10,129 nt of DNA from a bacterium (GTDB lineage Bacteria; Chloroflexota; Dormibacteria; UBA8260; Bog-877), in contig JAKAWF010000106.1 of NCBI GenBank assembly GCA_021817025.1, forward strand, positions 1 through 10,129, given 5' to 3'. This document shows positions 1 through 6,320 of this stretch, piece by piece. How positions within the stretch are numbered: the stretch's first letter is position 1; each line of letters begins with the position of its first letter. The notes beneath the pieces are model-generated. The model made no database searches. It saw only the letters and a program-made list of their open reading frames with translations, and was not told the DNA's origin. The position numbers and the translations under genes were made by a program.

Positions 1-116
1 GAAGCGCCCGTCGAGGACCGATCGCGAGACCGGCCGGCACCCGCATCAACTCCGCCGGGCGGCTGAGGCGATGGGGAAGCGCCGTTCCAGCTGGGACCGT
101 GGTGGGTTGTGCCTGA
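1..116 (+). other. Possible 3' end of a plus-strand gene entering from the left edge
   Basis: All three plus frames are open at the left border, and they close at 66, 116 and 325. The frame ending at 116 stops 32 bases before a perfect stem-loop at 149-181, which would fit a gene followed by its terminator. The frame ending at 325 has the strongest G/C bias at third positions, but it would read straight through that stem-loop. The frame ending at 66 has weaker bias. Too few codons are visible to recognise a family or choose a frame, so this is recorded only as a probable gene edge. Confidence 0.25.
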
Positions 117-148
117 GAAGGCACTCGGCTCCAACCCTGGGGCCTCCA

Positions 149-181
149 GGCAAGGGTGAGAGCCGGGCTCTCACCCTTGCC
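149..181 (+). terminator. Perfect 15-bp stem-loop, probable intrinsic terminator
   Basis: Bases 149-163 are exactly complementary to 167-181, leaving a 3-base loop (cgg). The stem is long, GC-rich and free of mismatches, and no T-run follows it on either strand, as is common for stem-loop terminators in high-GC bacteria. It most likely ends a plus-strand transcript entering from the left edge. It could also act as a second, bidirectional barrier behind the minus-strand block that ends at 609. The direction is inferred from position only. Confidence 0.6.
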
Positions 182-565
182 TCACCGTGCCGCCCGACTG
201 ATGGGGCGAGCTGTCAGGCGAGCGGCTCCCATGCCCCCGCGCCGCCACCGGGGCGACAACCCAGTCTCACCCGCCTGGGGGAAGAGATGCTCGGGTTGGC
301 CGACGTTGGCCAACTTGCGAAGTAACGGTTCCCAGGAAGCTGGGGCAGGGGTCGGTGATTCAGTGACCGGGCCTGGGGAGTCTTACTCGCTCCTCAGCGA
401 TTGCCCGCGGCTGGTTCCGGCCCCCCAGGCGGGAGCCACTGGTCAGACCTTCCCGCCCTTGACCCCGCTGAGCCACCTCAACCATCGGTCTCGCCCGGCC
501 GGGTTGATCAGGAGGGGCGCCGGGCCCACCAGTACGACCTGGGCCCGCCCCTGCTTGCCCACCCC
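182..565. other. Gene-free stretch between the two terminator-like stem-loops
   Basis: No reading frame here resembles a known protein. The long frames that cross it are antisense shadows of the flanking genes or low-complexity Pro/Arg/Ala translations. The only visible structure is the heptamer gttggcc at 295-301, repeated directly at 305-311. It is also inverted as ggccaac at 308-314, giving a 7-bp stem with a 6-base loop. That could be an operator-like site or chance in GC-rich DNA. The stretch is best read as a convergent intergenic region. Confidence 0.4.
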
Positions 566-601
566 GGCAGCTGCGGCGCCGAGCGAGGGGCCGCAGCTGC
601 C
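566..601 (-). terminator. Terminator of the minus-strand gene block
   Basis: Bases 566-577 are perfectly complementary to 590-601 (12 bp, all matched) around a 12-base loop. The stem-loop begins 7 bases past the stop codon of the PuuD-like gene (stop at 609-611), which is the expected place for the operon terminator. No T-tract follows on the minus strand, so termination would depend on the stem itself or on Rho. Confidence 0.65.
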
Positions 602-608
602 GTCCCCG

Positions 609-1394
609 TCAGCTGCGCGAGACCGCTCCCACCAGACCGGCCGGCCGCCGGGGCGCCTCGCCGGCGCAGGCGGAAGCGAATGCCTGAAAGAGGCGCCTGG
701 CGAAGAGGTGATGCCGGAAAAGCTCCTCCGGGTGGAATTGAACCCCCACGATCCAGGGCCCGGTCGTGGTCTCCACCCCCTCCACGAGCCCATCGTCCGC
801 GCGAGCGCTCACGCGCAGAGCGGATGCGAGCCGGCTGATGCCCTGGTGGTGGAGGCTGTTGACCTCGAAGTCGGAGCCGCCGAGGATCTCGTGCAGCATG
901 GAGTCGGGCTCGAGGTGGAGTCCGTGCGAAAGGCGGTCCCGTGGCCCCTGGCGCGGGTGCTCGCTTCCGTCCGGGCGCTGGCTGGGCAGGTCTTGGACCA
1001 GAGTCCCTCCCAGGCCCACATTGAGCACCTGCAGGCCCCGGCAGACGCCCAACACTGGCACCTGGGCACGGAGCGCCCACTCCAGCAGGTGGAACTCCAA
1101 CTTGTCAAGTTCTGGGTCCCACTCCGAGGTGGGATCAGGGTCGGCCCCGTAGCGCTTGGGTTCGACATCGGCTCCCCCGGGCAGCAGCAGCCCGCTGGCC
1201 CAATCGATGTTGACCGGCAGCGGCTCGCCCAGCGGGATCAGGACCGGGATGGCCCGGGCCCCCTGGAGCGCCTCGATGTAGGCGCTGTTCATCGTCTGGA
1301 TGGGCAGCTCATCCCCCGTCTCGTGATCATCGCGGCGGCCCGCCCGCATGGGCACCAGGACCAGCGGGGCGGATCCCCGCTTATCCGGGCTCAC
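609..1394 (-). CDS. Peptidase C26 / gamma-glutamyl-GABA hydrolase-like class I amidotransferase-fold protein
   Basis: This 261-residue protein has the class I glutamine-amidotransferase fold. Visible landmarks are the oxyanion-loop segment LLPGGADV (70-77), the nucleophile elbow GVCRG with Cys118, the segment VNSLHHQ (178-184), and the catalytic dyad in VQFHPEE, His221 and Glu223. Length and motifs match the PuuD/peptidase C26 family, which cleaves gamma-glutamyl amide bonds in the cytoplasm, for example gamma-glutamyl-GABA in putrescine breakdown. The actual substrate is not readable from sequence. Translation starts at a GTG (1394-1392) inside the last codons of the upstream aminotransferase, with a 4-base GTGA overlap that suggests translational coupling. 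The C-terminal 20 residues are a low-complexity Ala/Arg/Gly extension past the usual domain end. An anthranilate-synthase or GMP-synthase glutaminase is less likely, because the PGGADV loop and the stand-alone domain fit C26 better. Confidence 0.88.
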   Translation of the reverse strand: MSPDKRGSAPLVLVPMRAGRRDDHETGDELPIQTMNSAYIEALQGARAIPVLIPLGEPLPVNIDWASGLLLPGGADVEPKRYGADPDPTSEWDPELDKLEFHLLEWALRAQVPVLGVCRGLQVLNVGLGGTLVQDLPSQRPDGSEHPRQGPRDRLSHGLHLEPDSMLHEILGGSDFEVNSLHHQGISRLASALRVSARADDGLVEGVETTTGPWIVGVQFHPEELFRHHLFARRLFQAFASACAGEAPRRPAGLVGAVSRS

Positions 1395-2578
1395 GGCACC
1401 GGTGTGGCGGCGGCCGTCGCCACGAAGGTGGCGACGCGGCGGAGCGCCTCGCGTATGTCGGGTAGCCCAGCGGTGTACGCGAGCCGGATGAAGCCCCGGC
1501 CGGCCTCGCCAAAGGCCTCACCGGCCAGCACCGCCACGCCCGCCTCCTGCAAGAGTCGGTCCGCCATTTCACGGCTGGACAAACCGGTTCCGGTGATGTT
1601 CGGGAAGGCGTAGAAGGATGCCTCGGGCAGGAGGCAGCGGATGCCGGGGATGGAGTTCAGCCCCTCCACCAGGGTATCCCGGCGGGTACGGAACTCGGCA
1701 ACCATCTTCTGGACGGCGATCTCCGACGCCTCGGCTTCGAGCGCTTCGATGGCGGCCAGCTGGGTGAAGGCCGCGGCACAGGAGCTGGTGTTGATGAGCA
1801 GCGTCTCCATGTGCTTGGCCAGCTCGCGGGGCATGACGCCGTATCCCAGCCGCCAGCCGCACATGGCGTAGGTCTTGGAGAGTCCGTCGAGCAAGATGGT
1901 GCGCTCTGCCATCCCGGGCCTCGACCAGATCGGTCGAGGCAGCTCTCCGAAGCAGATCCGGGAGTAGATCTCGTCGCTCAGCACCAGCAGATCGTGCCCA
2001 ATCGCCAGCTCGGCGAGCCGGTCCAGGTCGGCGGCCGGGAGCACCCCGCCGGTCGGGTTCTGGGGGGAGTTGATGATGACCATTCGGGTGCGGGGCGAGA
2101 GCAGCGATTCGAACTCGTCCATGTCCATCCCAAAGCCTCGCTCCTCGTGCAGGCTGATGGGCCTTGCCACCGCCCCCACGAAGTCGGTGAGGGAGCGGTA
2201 GACCGGGTAGCCGGGATCCGGCAGGATGACCTCGTCGCCCGGCTCGACACAGCTGAGCAAAGCGAAGTGGAGGATGTTCTTCGAGCCCGGGACCACCACC
2301 ACCTGATCCGCTGCCACCGGGATGCCGCCCCGGCGGCTCATGGCGGCGGCGATCGCCTCTCTGACCGGTGGCAGTCCGGCAGCGGGCGTGTAGTGGGTAG
2401 CGCCCGCCTTCATGGCCGCGTAGGCGGACTCCACGATGTTCGAAGGCGTGTCGAAGTCAGGCTCTCCGATCTCGAGGTGGATCACCGACCTGCCGGTGGC
2501 CTCCAACTTGCGAGCCTGGGCGAGGACCTCGAAGGCACTCTCGGTCCCGAGACGGTTCATTCGACTGGCGAAGCGCAC
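1391..2578 (-). CDS. Class I/II PLP-dependent aminotransferase
   Basis: The 395-residue fold-type I aminotransferase shows the N-terminal substrate loop IGEPDFDTP (37-45), TPAAGLPPVREAI (64-76), NPTG with Asn174 contacting PLP, SDEIY with Asp202 binding the pyridine nitrogen, SKTYAMCGWRLGY with Schiff-base Lys235, and FIRLAY with Arg365 binding the substrate carboxylate. These are the AspC/AlaT-type motifs. The amino donor cannot be predicted. The frame is open for another 90 residues upstream, but that part overlaps the cupredoxin gene and is non-homologous. The chosen GTG start at 2578 has GGGAGGG four bases upstream, and an ATG at 2560 is the alternative. The gene follows the cupredoxin stop by 47 bases and overlaps the PuuD-like gene by 4. 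The pair probably works in one pathway of amino-acid or polyamine breakdown, with gamma-glutamyl cleavage next to amino transfer, though this pairing is inference. Confidence 0.92.
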   Translation of the reverse strand: MRFASRMNRLGTESAFEVLAQARKLEATGRSVIHLEIGEPDFDTPSNIVESAYAAMKAGATHYTPAAGLPPVREAIAAAMSRRGGIPVAADQVVVVPGSKNILHFALLSCVEPGDEVILPDPGYPVYRSLTDFVGAVARPISLHEERGFGMDMDEFESLLSPRTRMVIINSPQNPTGGVLPAADLDRLAELAIGHDLLVLSDEIYSRICFGELPRPIWSRPGMAERTILLDGLSKTYAMCGWRLGYGVMPRELAKHMETLLINTSSCAAAFTQLAAIEALEAEASEIAVQKMVAEFRTRRDTLVEGLNSIPGIRCLLPEASFYAFPNITGTGLSSREMADRLLQEAGVAVLAGEAFGEAGRGFIRLAYTAGLPDIREALRRVATFVATAAATPVP

Positions 2579-2582
2579 AATA

Positions 2583-2589
2583 CCCTCCC
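2583..2589 (-). promoter_or_regulatory. Ribosome binding site that decides the aminotransferase start
   Basis: On the minus strand this reads GGGAGGG, four bases before the GTG at 2578-2576. It supports a GTG start rather than the in-frame ATG at 2560 or any start further upstream inside the cupredoxin gene. Confidence 0.6.
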
Positions 2590-2625
2590 GATCCGGCTCC
2601 TCCCCGGCGGAGGGGAGCCTTCGAT

Positions 2626-3105
2626 CTAAGACACGACCGTTATCTGCCCCAGCATGCCCAAGAGCTCGTGAGGTATGCAGAAGTACTTGTAGGTGCCGGC
2701 GACGGTGAACTTGAGTGTGAATGGCACCCCCGGTTGAAGGGCATGATTCCAACCGGTGGCTCCCGCCGGCAGCTCGGCGTTGGCGGGGTTGGCGGCCAGG
2801 CTGGCGAGGTCGGTCGTGGTGTGGGGCAGATTTCCGGTGTTCTTCCATGTGATCGACCCGCCCACCTTCAAGCAGACACTGGCCGGAACGAACGTGAGGG
2901 CGTTGGTGGCCTCGACGGTGACCGAGGTCTGGGCGTTGGCCGCCGTGCAGCCCCCTGAGGAGCTGGTGCCCGAAGAGGAGGTGGTGGTGGTGCTGCCGCT
3001 CTGACCCGGGATGGGCCCGGTCCCGCAGGCGGCCACCATCAGGGCAGCAGCGGCGGCGAGCATGCCCAGGGCCAGGGAGTTGGCGCGGGGAAACAGACTG
3101 GTCAT
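2626..3105 (-). CDS. Cupredoxin (type 1 copper) lipoprotein
   Basis: The 159-residue protein begins with a signal peptide and lipobox: Arg7, hydrophobic residues 11-26, then MVAAC with Cys27. It should therefore be lipid-anchored outside the membrane. A Ser/Thr/Gly linker (36-52) follows. The rest (about 53-159) is a plastocyanin-like beta-barrel: FVPASVCLKVGGSITWKN (72-89), first copper ligand His95 in LPHTTTD, then Cys143-x2-His146-x4-Met151 in YFCIPHELLGML. All four type-1 ligands are present. Cys53 and Cys78 could form a disulfide. The family carries single electrons between membrane-bound redox enzymes, but no partner is encoded nearby. The start at ATG 3105 is supported by AAGGAGG at 3110-3116, four bases upstream, and by the signal peptide directly after it. 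The frame is open further upstream but without signal features. The aminotransferase follows 47 bases downstream, so co-transcription is possible although the functions are not obviously linked. Confidence 0.9.
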   Translation of the reverse strand: MTSLFPRANSLALGMLAAAAALMVAACGTGPIPGQSGSTTTTSSSGTSSSGGCTAANAQTSVTVEATNALTFVPASVCLKVGGSITWKNTGNLPHTTTDLASLAANPANAELPAGATGWNHALQPGVPFTLKFTVAGTYKYFCIPHELLGMLGQITVVS

Positions 3106-3197
3106 GGGTCCTCCTTGGGGCTGGTCACCTGTGATGCTACCGCGAAGCGTCTGGGCGCGGACGGTGATCGGAAAGGATTCTCGCTGGTGCGATCCGT

Positions 3198-3249
3198 CTG
3201 AGGGCGGGCGCATGGCTGCGGCGGTCTCTCCCCTCTCCATCGCCCTCAG
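3198..3249 (-). repeat. 9-bp inverted repeat in the metallopeptidase-cupredoxin gap
   Basis: Bases 3198-3206 (ctgagggcg) are exactly complementary to 3241-3249, separated by 34 bases. The outer arm begins 19 bases after the metallopeptidase stop. It may be a loose terminator or an mRNA processing hairpin separating that gene from the cupredoxin, whose start is about 90 bases downstream. The large loop makes this uncertain. Confidence 0.35.
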
Positions 3250-3268
3250 CCCGGTGGGAGCCAAGTGG

Positions 3269-3898
3269 TCAGCTCGCTTCCGGTGCCTCTGGGAGCCAGG
3301 CCCAAGCACTCCGATCGCCTGCGCCCGTCTGGGCCAGAGCGGCTGTCAGCCAGGCGAGGCGGGCGTAGAAGCCGCGAGTGTGGGGTGAGCGGCCGAGCCG
3401 GAGCCCCGTGAAGTCGAAGTGATGTGTCCACTCGTGCAGCAGGGTGGAGGTGAATGCTGTCGGCGCCAGCACCTGGCTGCGGATGGCAGTGAGGTGATAG
3501 ATGCGAATCGCGCAGCGTTCAGGAGCCGCTCCCACCTTGGGAATGCGGCACCGGTAGTACCCGTAGGTTTTCTGCGCCAGCCGGCCGCGGCTGTCGGTGG
3601 CGTGGATCTGGGCCCGTGGCGCCACCGTCAAGCCGCAGGCGGGCAGATGGAAGCCGTCGTTGAGTATCTCCAGGAGGGCCGATCCGAGCCGCTCCCGTTC
3701 TAACCTGCCCTCACTGACAAGCAAGGAGGCCACCAGCGCCGCGGCTGCGGGGGGCGGTGCTCCTGGCAACTCAACTGACGCCTGGCTCCGAGCGTAATCA
3801 GCGGCGGAACAGGAGGACCGGCGCATGCTGTCCGTGAAGTCTAGATGGTCTGCTGCGGGGGCCAGATCTGGGGGAGTGGGCCGGGCGCAGCCGCACAC
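3269..3898 (-). CDS. Small HExxH zinc metallopeptidase-like protein (SprT/zincin-like)
   Basis: The 209-residue protein has no clear named family from reading alone. Its key segment is TSTLLHEWTHHFDF, with the zincin motif His155-Glu156-x2-His159. It is followed by SPHTRGFYARLAWL (171-184), where His173 could be the third zinc ligand. The pattern HExxH, then H-x3-F-x2-RL about 14 residues later, resembles SprT-like and related gluzincin-type domains. The central part (80-140) is rich in aromatic, Arg and Cys residues (YGYYRCRIP, ERCAIRIYH). No signal peptide or membrane segment is visible, so a cytoplasmic location is likely. The start at GTG 3898 has GGGGAG seven bases upstream, and an ATG at 3826 is an alternative. 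The gene lies 72 bases after the deacetylase stop, so the two may share a transcript. Substrate and role are unknown. Confidence 0.7.
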   Translation of the reverse strand: MCGCARPTPPDLAPAADHLDFTDSMRRSSCSAADYARSQASVELPGAPPPAAAALVASLLVSEGRLERERLGSALLEILNDGFHLPACGLTVAPRAQIHATDSRGRLAQKTYGYYRCRIPKVGAAPERCAIRIYHLTAIRSQVLAPTAFTSTLLHEWTHHFDFTGLRLGRSPHTRGFYARLAWLTAALAQTGAGDRSAWAWLPEAPEAS

Positions 3899-3970
3899 GC
3901 CACCGCTCCCCGAGGTGCTCCCCTGGCTGCCGGCTGCGGCCTCCCCTCAACGGCCAGTCACCGCTGCCCG

Positions 3971-5362
3971 TCATCCGTAGTCAAGGAGACCTGCGAAGAC
4001 GGATAGGGGTTCGCCGGGGTAGGCACGCACCCGGGGCAGCTCCCAGAGGTTGGTCGAGCTCTCTTGCCAGGGGAAGCGGCCCAGCCAGCTGTCCTCCAGC
4101 CCGCCCACATAGCCCAGCGAGCCCAGTTCCGAGAAGAGCTCGCGCTGGCCGGCACCCGCGGTCTGGGGTGACGGGTACGGCCACAGACCGCTGTAGGAGA
4201 TGAACTGGATGGGCTGTTCGGTGATCTGCTCGAGGACCTTGGCGGTGTTGCCGGCCAGGGACTGAATGGTGGCCAAGGACCTACCCCAGAGCACGGTCCC
4301 GTCGTTGTAGGTGTGGTCCTCCACCCAGAAGCCACCCCTGGCGAGGTCCGCCAGTTGGGCGGCTGGCATGTAGCGCTCCTGACCGTTCTTCTCACCGATC
4401 AGGCCGCTGCAGGGCAGGAAAGTGGCGGTCAGGTCATCCGCCCGCAGGACCGGCAGAGCGTACTGGTACTCGTTGGCGAAGCCATCGTCGAAGGTGATAA
4501 CGACCGGCTTGGCGGGCAGCGGCAGCCCGTAGTAGAGGTAGTCCGCCAGCCGCACCAGGGAGATGCTGGTGTAGTGCTGGCTGACCAGGTATCCCATCTC
4601 GGAACTGAACTGCGCCGGGGGGACCGTCAACCCGTAGTCGATCTCATAGCTGTACTGCTCGCTGTAGTCACTGCGAACGGGATAGGGGCCCACCAGGTGG
4701 TACATGAGGATCGGCACGGCGGCCTGCCTTGAGACCAGAGGGCTGGGGTCGATGATCGGGGCGTTCGGAGACGCAGGGCCCTCGCCGACGATCCGCATCG
4801 CGTTCTGCCGGCCGCTTGGGCCCGGGGTGGCGCCGACCACTGGAGCCATCGTTAGGGTGAGCCCCTGGTAGTCGGAGACAACTCCGGGGGGCTGCAGCTG
4901 GCCCGGTTCGCTGAACTGGACCGCCACCCTGACGGAGTAGGCGCCTTCGATGGTCGACGCCGGGGCCTCCCGGCTGGTCCAGGTGGCTCCAGAATGGGTC
5001 TGTCCGAGGGAGAATGACAGGATCCGCGACGATCCACTGAACTTGGATGCCAGCATGGTGGTTCGAGCTGCCTGCGATGGCCATTGCTCTTGAGCGATGG
5101 TGTCCAGTTGCGACCACTGGGCTGCGAAGTCGTCGCCAACCATCTCGGTCATGAAGGAGGTGGCCAGCGCGGTCGCCTCTTGGGCGGGCGAAACGGGTGG
5201 CTTGGATGGCGTGGGAACAGGGGTCCTGGTCGCGCTGGCCCGGGCGCCACAGCCGACCATGACCAAGGCAAGGCAGATAGCGGTTCCCACGCCGCGAAGA
5301 GGTCGTGACAGGGTGCCTCGGGTGCTCAGATGGCGATTGCAAGCGGTTCCCCAGTGCGCCAA
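3971..5362 (-). CDS. Polysaccharide deacetylase (NodB-fold) lipoprotein with altered active-site motifs
   Basis: The 463-residue secreted protein has a basic N-terminus, a hydrophobic stretch (28-37) and a lipobox VMVGC (Cys38). A Pro/Thr linker (46-60) and an N-terminal domain (about 60-180) of unrecognised, possibly NTF2-like, type follow. The NodB-fold domain begins at VPILMYHLV (216-224). Motif 1 is VVITFDDGF with Asp292 and Asp293. Motif 2 is normally H-x3-H, but here it reads DHTYND: His350 is present and the second His is replaced by Asp354. The usual Arg-x2-Pro-Tyr motif appears only as WPYPSP (394-399), and no Leu-x-His motif is visible near the end. The family removes acetyl groups from cell-wall or exopolysaccharide amino sugars. 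The changed ligands leave activity uncertain, either divergent metal binding or a sugar-binding relative. The start is unclear. A TTG at 5362 is taken because it precedes the signal peptide, but the purine tract AGAAGG is only two bases away. Confidence 0.82.
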   Translation of the reverse strand: MAHWGTACNRHLSTRGTLSRPLRGVGTAICLALVMVGCGARASATRTPVPTPSKPPVSPAQEATALATSFMTEMVGDDFAAQWSQLDTIAQEQWPSQAARTTMLASKFSGSSRILSFSLGQTHSGATWTSREAPASTIEGAYSVRVAVQFSEPGQLQPPGVVSDYQGLTLTMAPVVGATPGPSGRQNAMRIVGEGPASPNAPIIDPSPLVSRQAAVPILMYHLVGPYPVRSDYSEQYSYEIDYGLTVPPAQFSSEMGYLVSQHYTSISLVRLADYLYYGLPLPAKPVVITFDDGFANEYQYALPVLRADDLTATFLPCSGLIGEKNGQERYMPAAQLADLARGGFWVEDHTYNDGTVLWGRSLATIQSLAGNTAKVLEQITEQPIQFISYSGLWPYPSPQTAGAGQRELFSELGSLGYVGGLEDSWLGRFPWQESSTNLWELPRVRAYPGEPLSVFAGLLDYG

Positions 5363-5397
5363 GGCCTTCTCGATAACTCCCCAGTGTCGGGATGATG

Positions 5398-5420
5398 GCG
5401 GGGAAGCGTCCCCTCCCCGC
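5398..5420 (-). promoter_or_regulatory. Hairpin upstream of the deacetylase gene
   Basis: Bases 5398-5404 (gcgggga) are exactly complementary to 5414-5420, with a 9-base loop. The structure lies about 36 bases upstream of the likely start of the deacetylase gene and would fall in its mRNA leader or promoter. A regulatory role is a guess from position. Confidence 0.3.
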
Positions 5421-5465
5421 GTATGGATAAACGCGCGCAGGGGCGGCTTCGGTTATGGCCCAGAT

Positions 5466-5979
5466 GAAGGCACCACTCCCACGGCCGCCGTGGGGTCCTC
5501 CATCCGGGTGGTGGAGAAGCGAGTGGATCGCGACACCGGGGCGACCGCCGCCGCTGGCGCGGTTGTCGACTGTCGGTCGAGTCGGTCTCGTTGCTTCGTC
5601 GCATCCGGGTGCGACGGCAACGCCCAGGGCAACGTCGAAGCTGCCGCGAAGCCCAGCCCGACCGGGTGCAGCCTCTCGTCGCGGTGCGTCGAACGTCCGT
5701 CCTCCCGGGGTCTGGGCGCGGGAGCGTTGCGGTCATGAGCGAAGGGAGGTTGGATGGAGGAAGGCCGGAGATGGCCGAGTCAGATGGGTTATGAGTGGGA
5801 GAGGAATCTGTTTGGAGCGAGCCGGGCAGTTAGGCTTGGGGGCTCGTTGTCCGCCAACTCATGGACCACTCGGAGTCGCTGACACCGAAGGATGGCCCCG
5901 TCCGATCGGGAAGTCGGTGAGGCCCGGCACAGGGTGTTGTCGGCGCTCTCAACCACCAGCCTGCCGAAGGCACCACTCC
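5466..5979. repeat. 14-base direct repeat, copies 500 bp apart
   Basis: The sequence gaaggcaccactcc occurs at 5466-5479 and again at 5966-5979. Next to the second copy, ccactccatc occurs at 5973-5982 and again at 5988-5997. Both lie in the gene-free stretch downstream of the tRNA-Leu gene. They could be relics of insertion or duplication. Chance is also possible for a 14-mer in GC-rich DNA, but it is less likely given the shared intergenic setting. Confidence 0.45.
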
Positions 5980-6041
5980 ATCCCAGGCCACTCCATCAGA
6001 TCGGAGGCGAGCGCGTGGCGGCCACGGTGAACGGCGCGATG

Positions 6042-6064
6042 GGTTGCCGTCACGGTTGCCGTCA
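6042..6064. repeat. Tandem 11-base direct repeat near the tRNA 3' end
   Basis: The sequence ggttgccgtca occurs at 6042-6052 and 6054-6064, a 12-base period. It lies about 60 bases downstream of the tRNA-Leu 3' end (6125). Short repeats here are typical of recombinase arm-binding sites next to tRNA attachment sites, but no integrase gene is present in the window. Confidence 0.5.
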
Positions 6065-6124
6065 AGCGCACATATGTGAGGTCCAATCCTCTCGGCATCA
6101 GGGCCGTAATCGAGATCAAGAAGG

Positions 6125-6210
6125 TGGTACCGGGGATGGGATTCGAACCCATACGGACTTGCGTCCTGCGGTTTTTAAGACCGCTGCGGCTACCATTACG
6201 CCACCCCGGC
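6125..6210 (-). tRNA. tRNA-Leu (anticodon UAA)
   Basis: On the minus strand these 86 bases fold as a class II tRNA. The acceptor stem GCCGGGG pairs with CCCCGGT (first pair G-U). The D-arm region reads TGGCGTAATGGTAGCCG. The anticodon stem GCGGT/ACCGC encloses the loop CTTAAAA, with anticodon TAA at 6177-6175. A long variable arm GGAC-GCAA-GTCC follows, then the T-arm with TGGGTTCGAATCCCA, discriminator A and an encoded CCA at 6127-6125. The long variable arm and anticodon identify leucine (codon UUA, rare in high-GC genomes). The gene stands alone, with no other tRNA nearby. tRNA-Leu 3' ends are common integration sites, and both flanks here carry mobile-element-like features. Confidence 0.96.
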
Positions 6211-6320
6211 CTGGCCCCTGGAGATGTTCGCCAACGGCAGGTTAGCGCTCCGCGACGTTCCCGAGGCGGTTGGACCGGGCCGCTGGCGGTGGAGTTGGCA
6301 AGAGGACGGTCACAGACACA

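Larger units (their letters stand above)
5363..6124. other. Gene-free stretch between the deacetylase gene and tRNA-Leu
   Basis: No convincing protein is encoded on either strand. Translations are Arg/Pro/Ser-rich shadows, and the frame starting inside the tRNA (6152-5949, minus) matches nothing recognisable. The stretch contains a 7-bp hairpin near the deacetylase start, a 14-base direct repeat spaced exactly 500 bp apart, a 10-base repeat at 5973-5997, and a tandem 11-base repeat at 6042-6064. It presumably carries the promoter of the minus-strand block, but no clear -35/-10 pair stands out. It may be the decayed site of an old insertion downstream of the tRNA. Confidence 0.45.

Noticed and set aside
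156..1613. Long plus-strand open frame of 485 codons
   Set aside because: It is antisense to the PuuD-like hydrolase and part of the aminotransferase, both of which have clear motifs. Its translation is low-complexity and unlike any family.
2595..2619. Hairpin-like stretch between the cupredoxin stop and the aminotransferase start
   Set aside because: It has only about six good pairs plus bulges and no T-run, too weak to call an attenuator or terminator.
1811..2629. Plus-strand open frame of 272 codons
   Set aside because: It is the mirror of the aminotransferase gene on the other strand, a typical high-GC shadow, with no recognisable domain.
2579..2848. In-frame N-terminal extension of the aminotransferase
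   Set aside because: It overlaps the cupredoxin gene in another frame, has no aminotransferase similarity, and the GTG at 2578 has a good ribosome binding site.
5763..5790. tRNA-like 5' half (gccggagatggccgagt) on the plus strand
   Set aside because: The D-loop GG is missing, and no matching anticodon arm, T-arm or 3' acceptor strand follows. It is probably chance.
5949..6152. Minus-strand frame starting inside the tRNA 3' end, considered as an integrase fragment
   Set aside because: Its first residues are only the tRNA translated, and no tyrosine-recombinase motif (R...HxxR...Y) is present.
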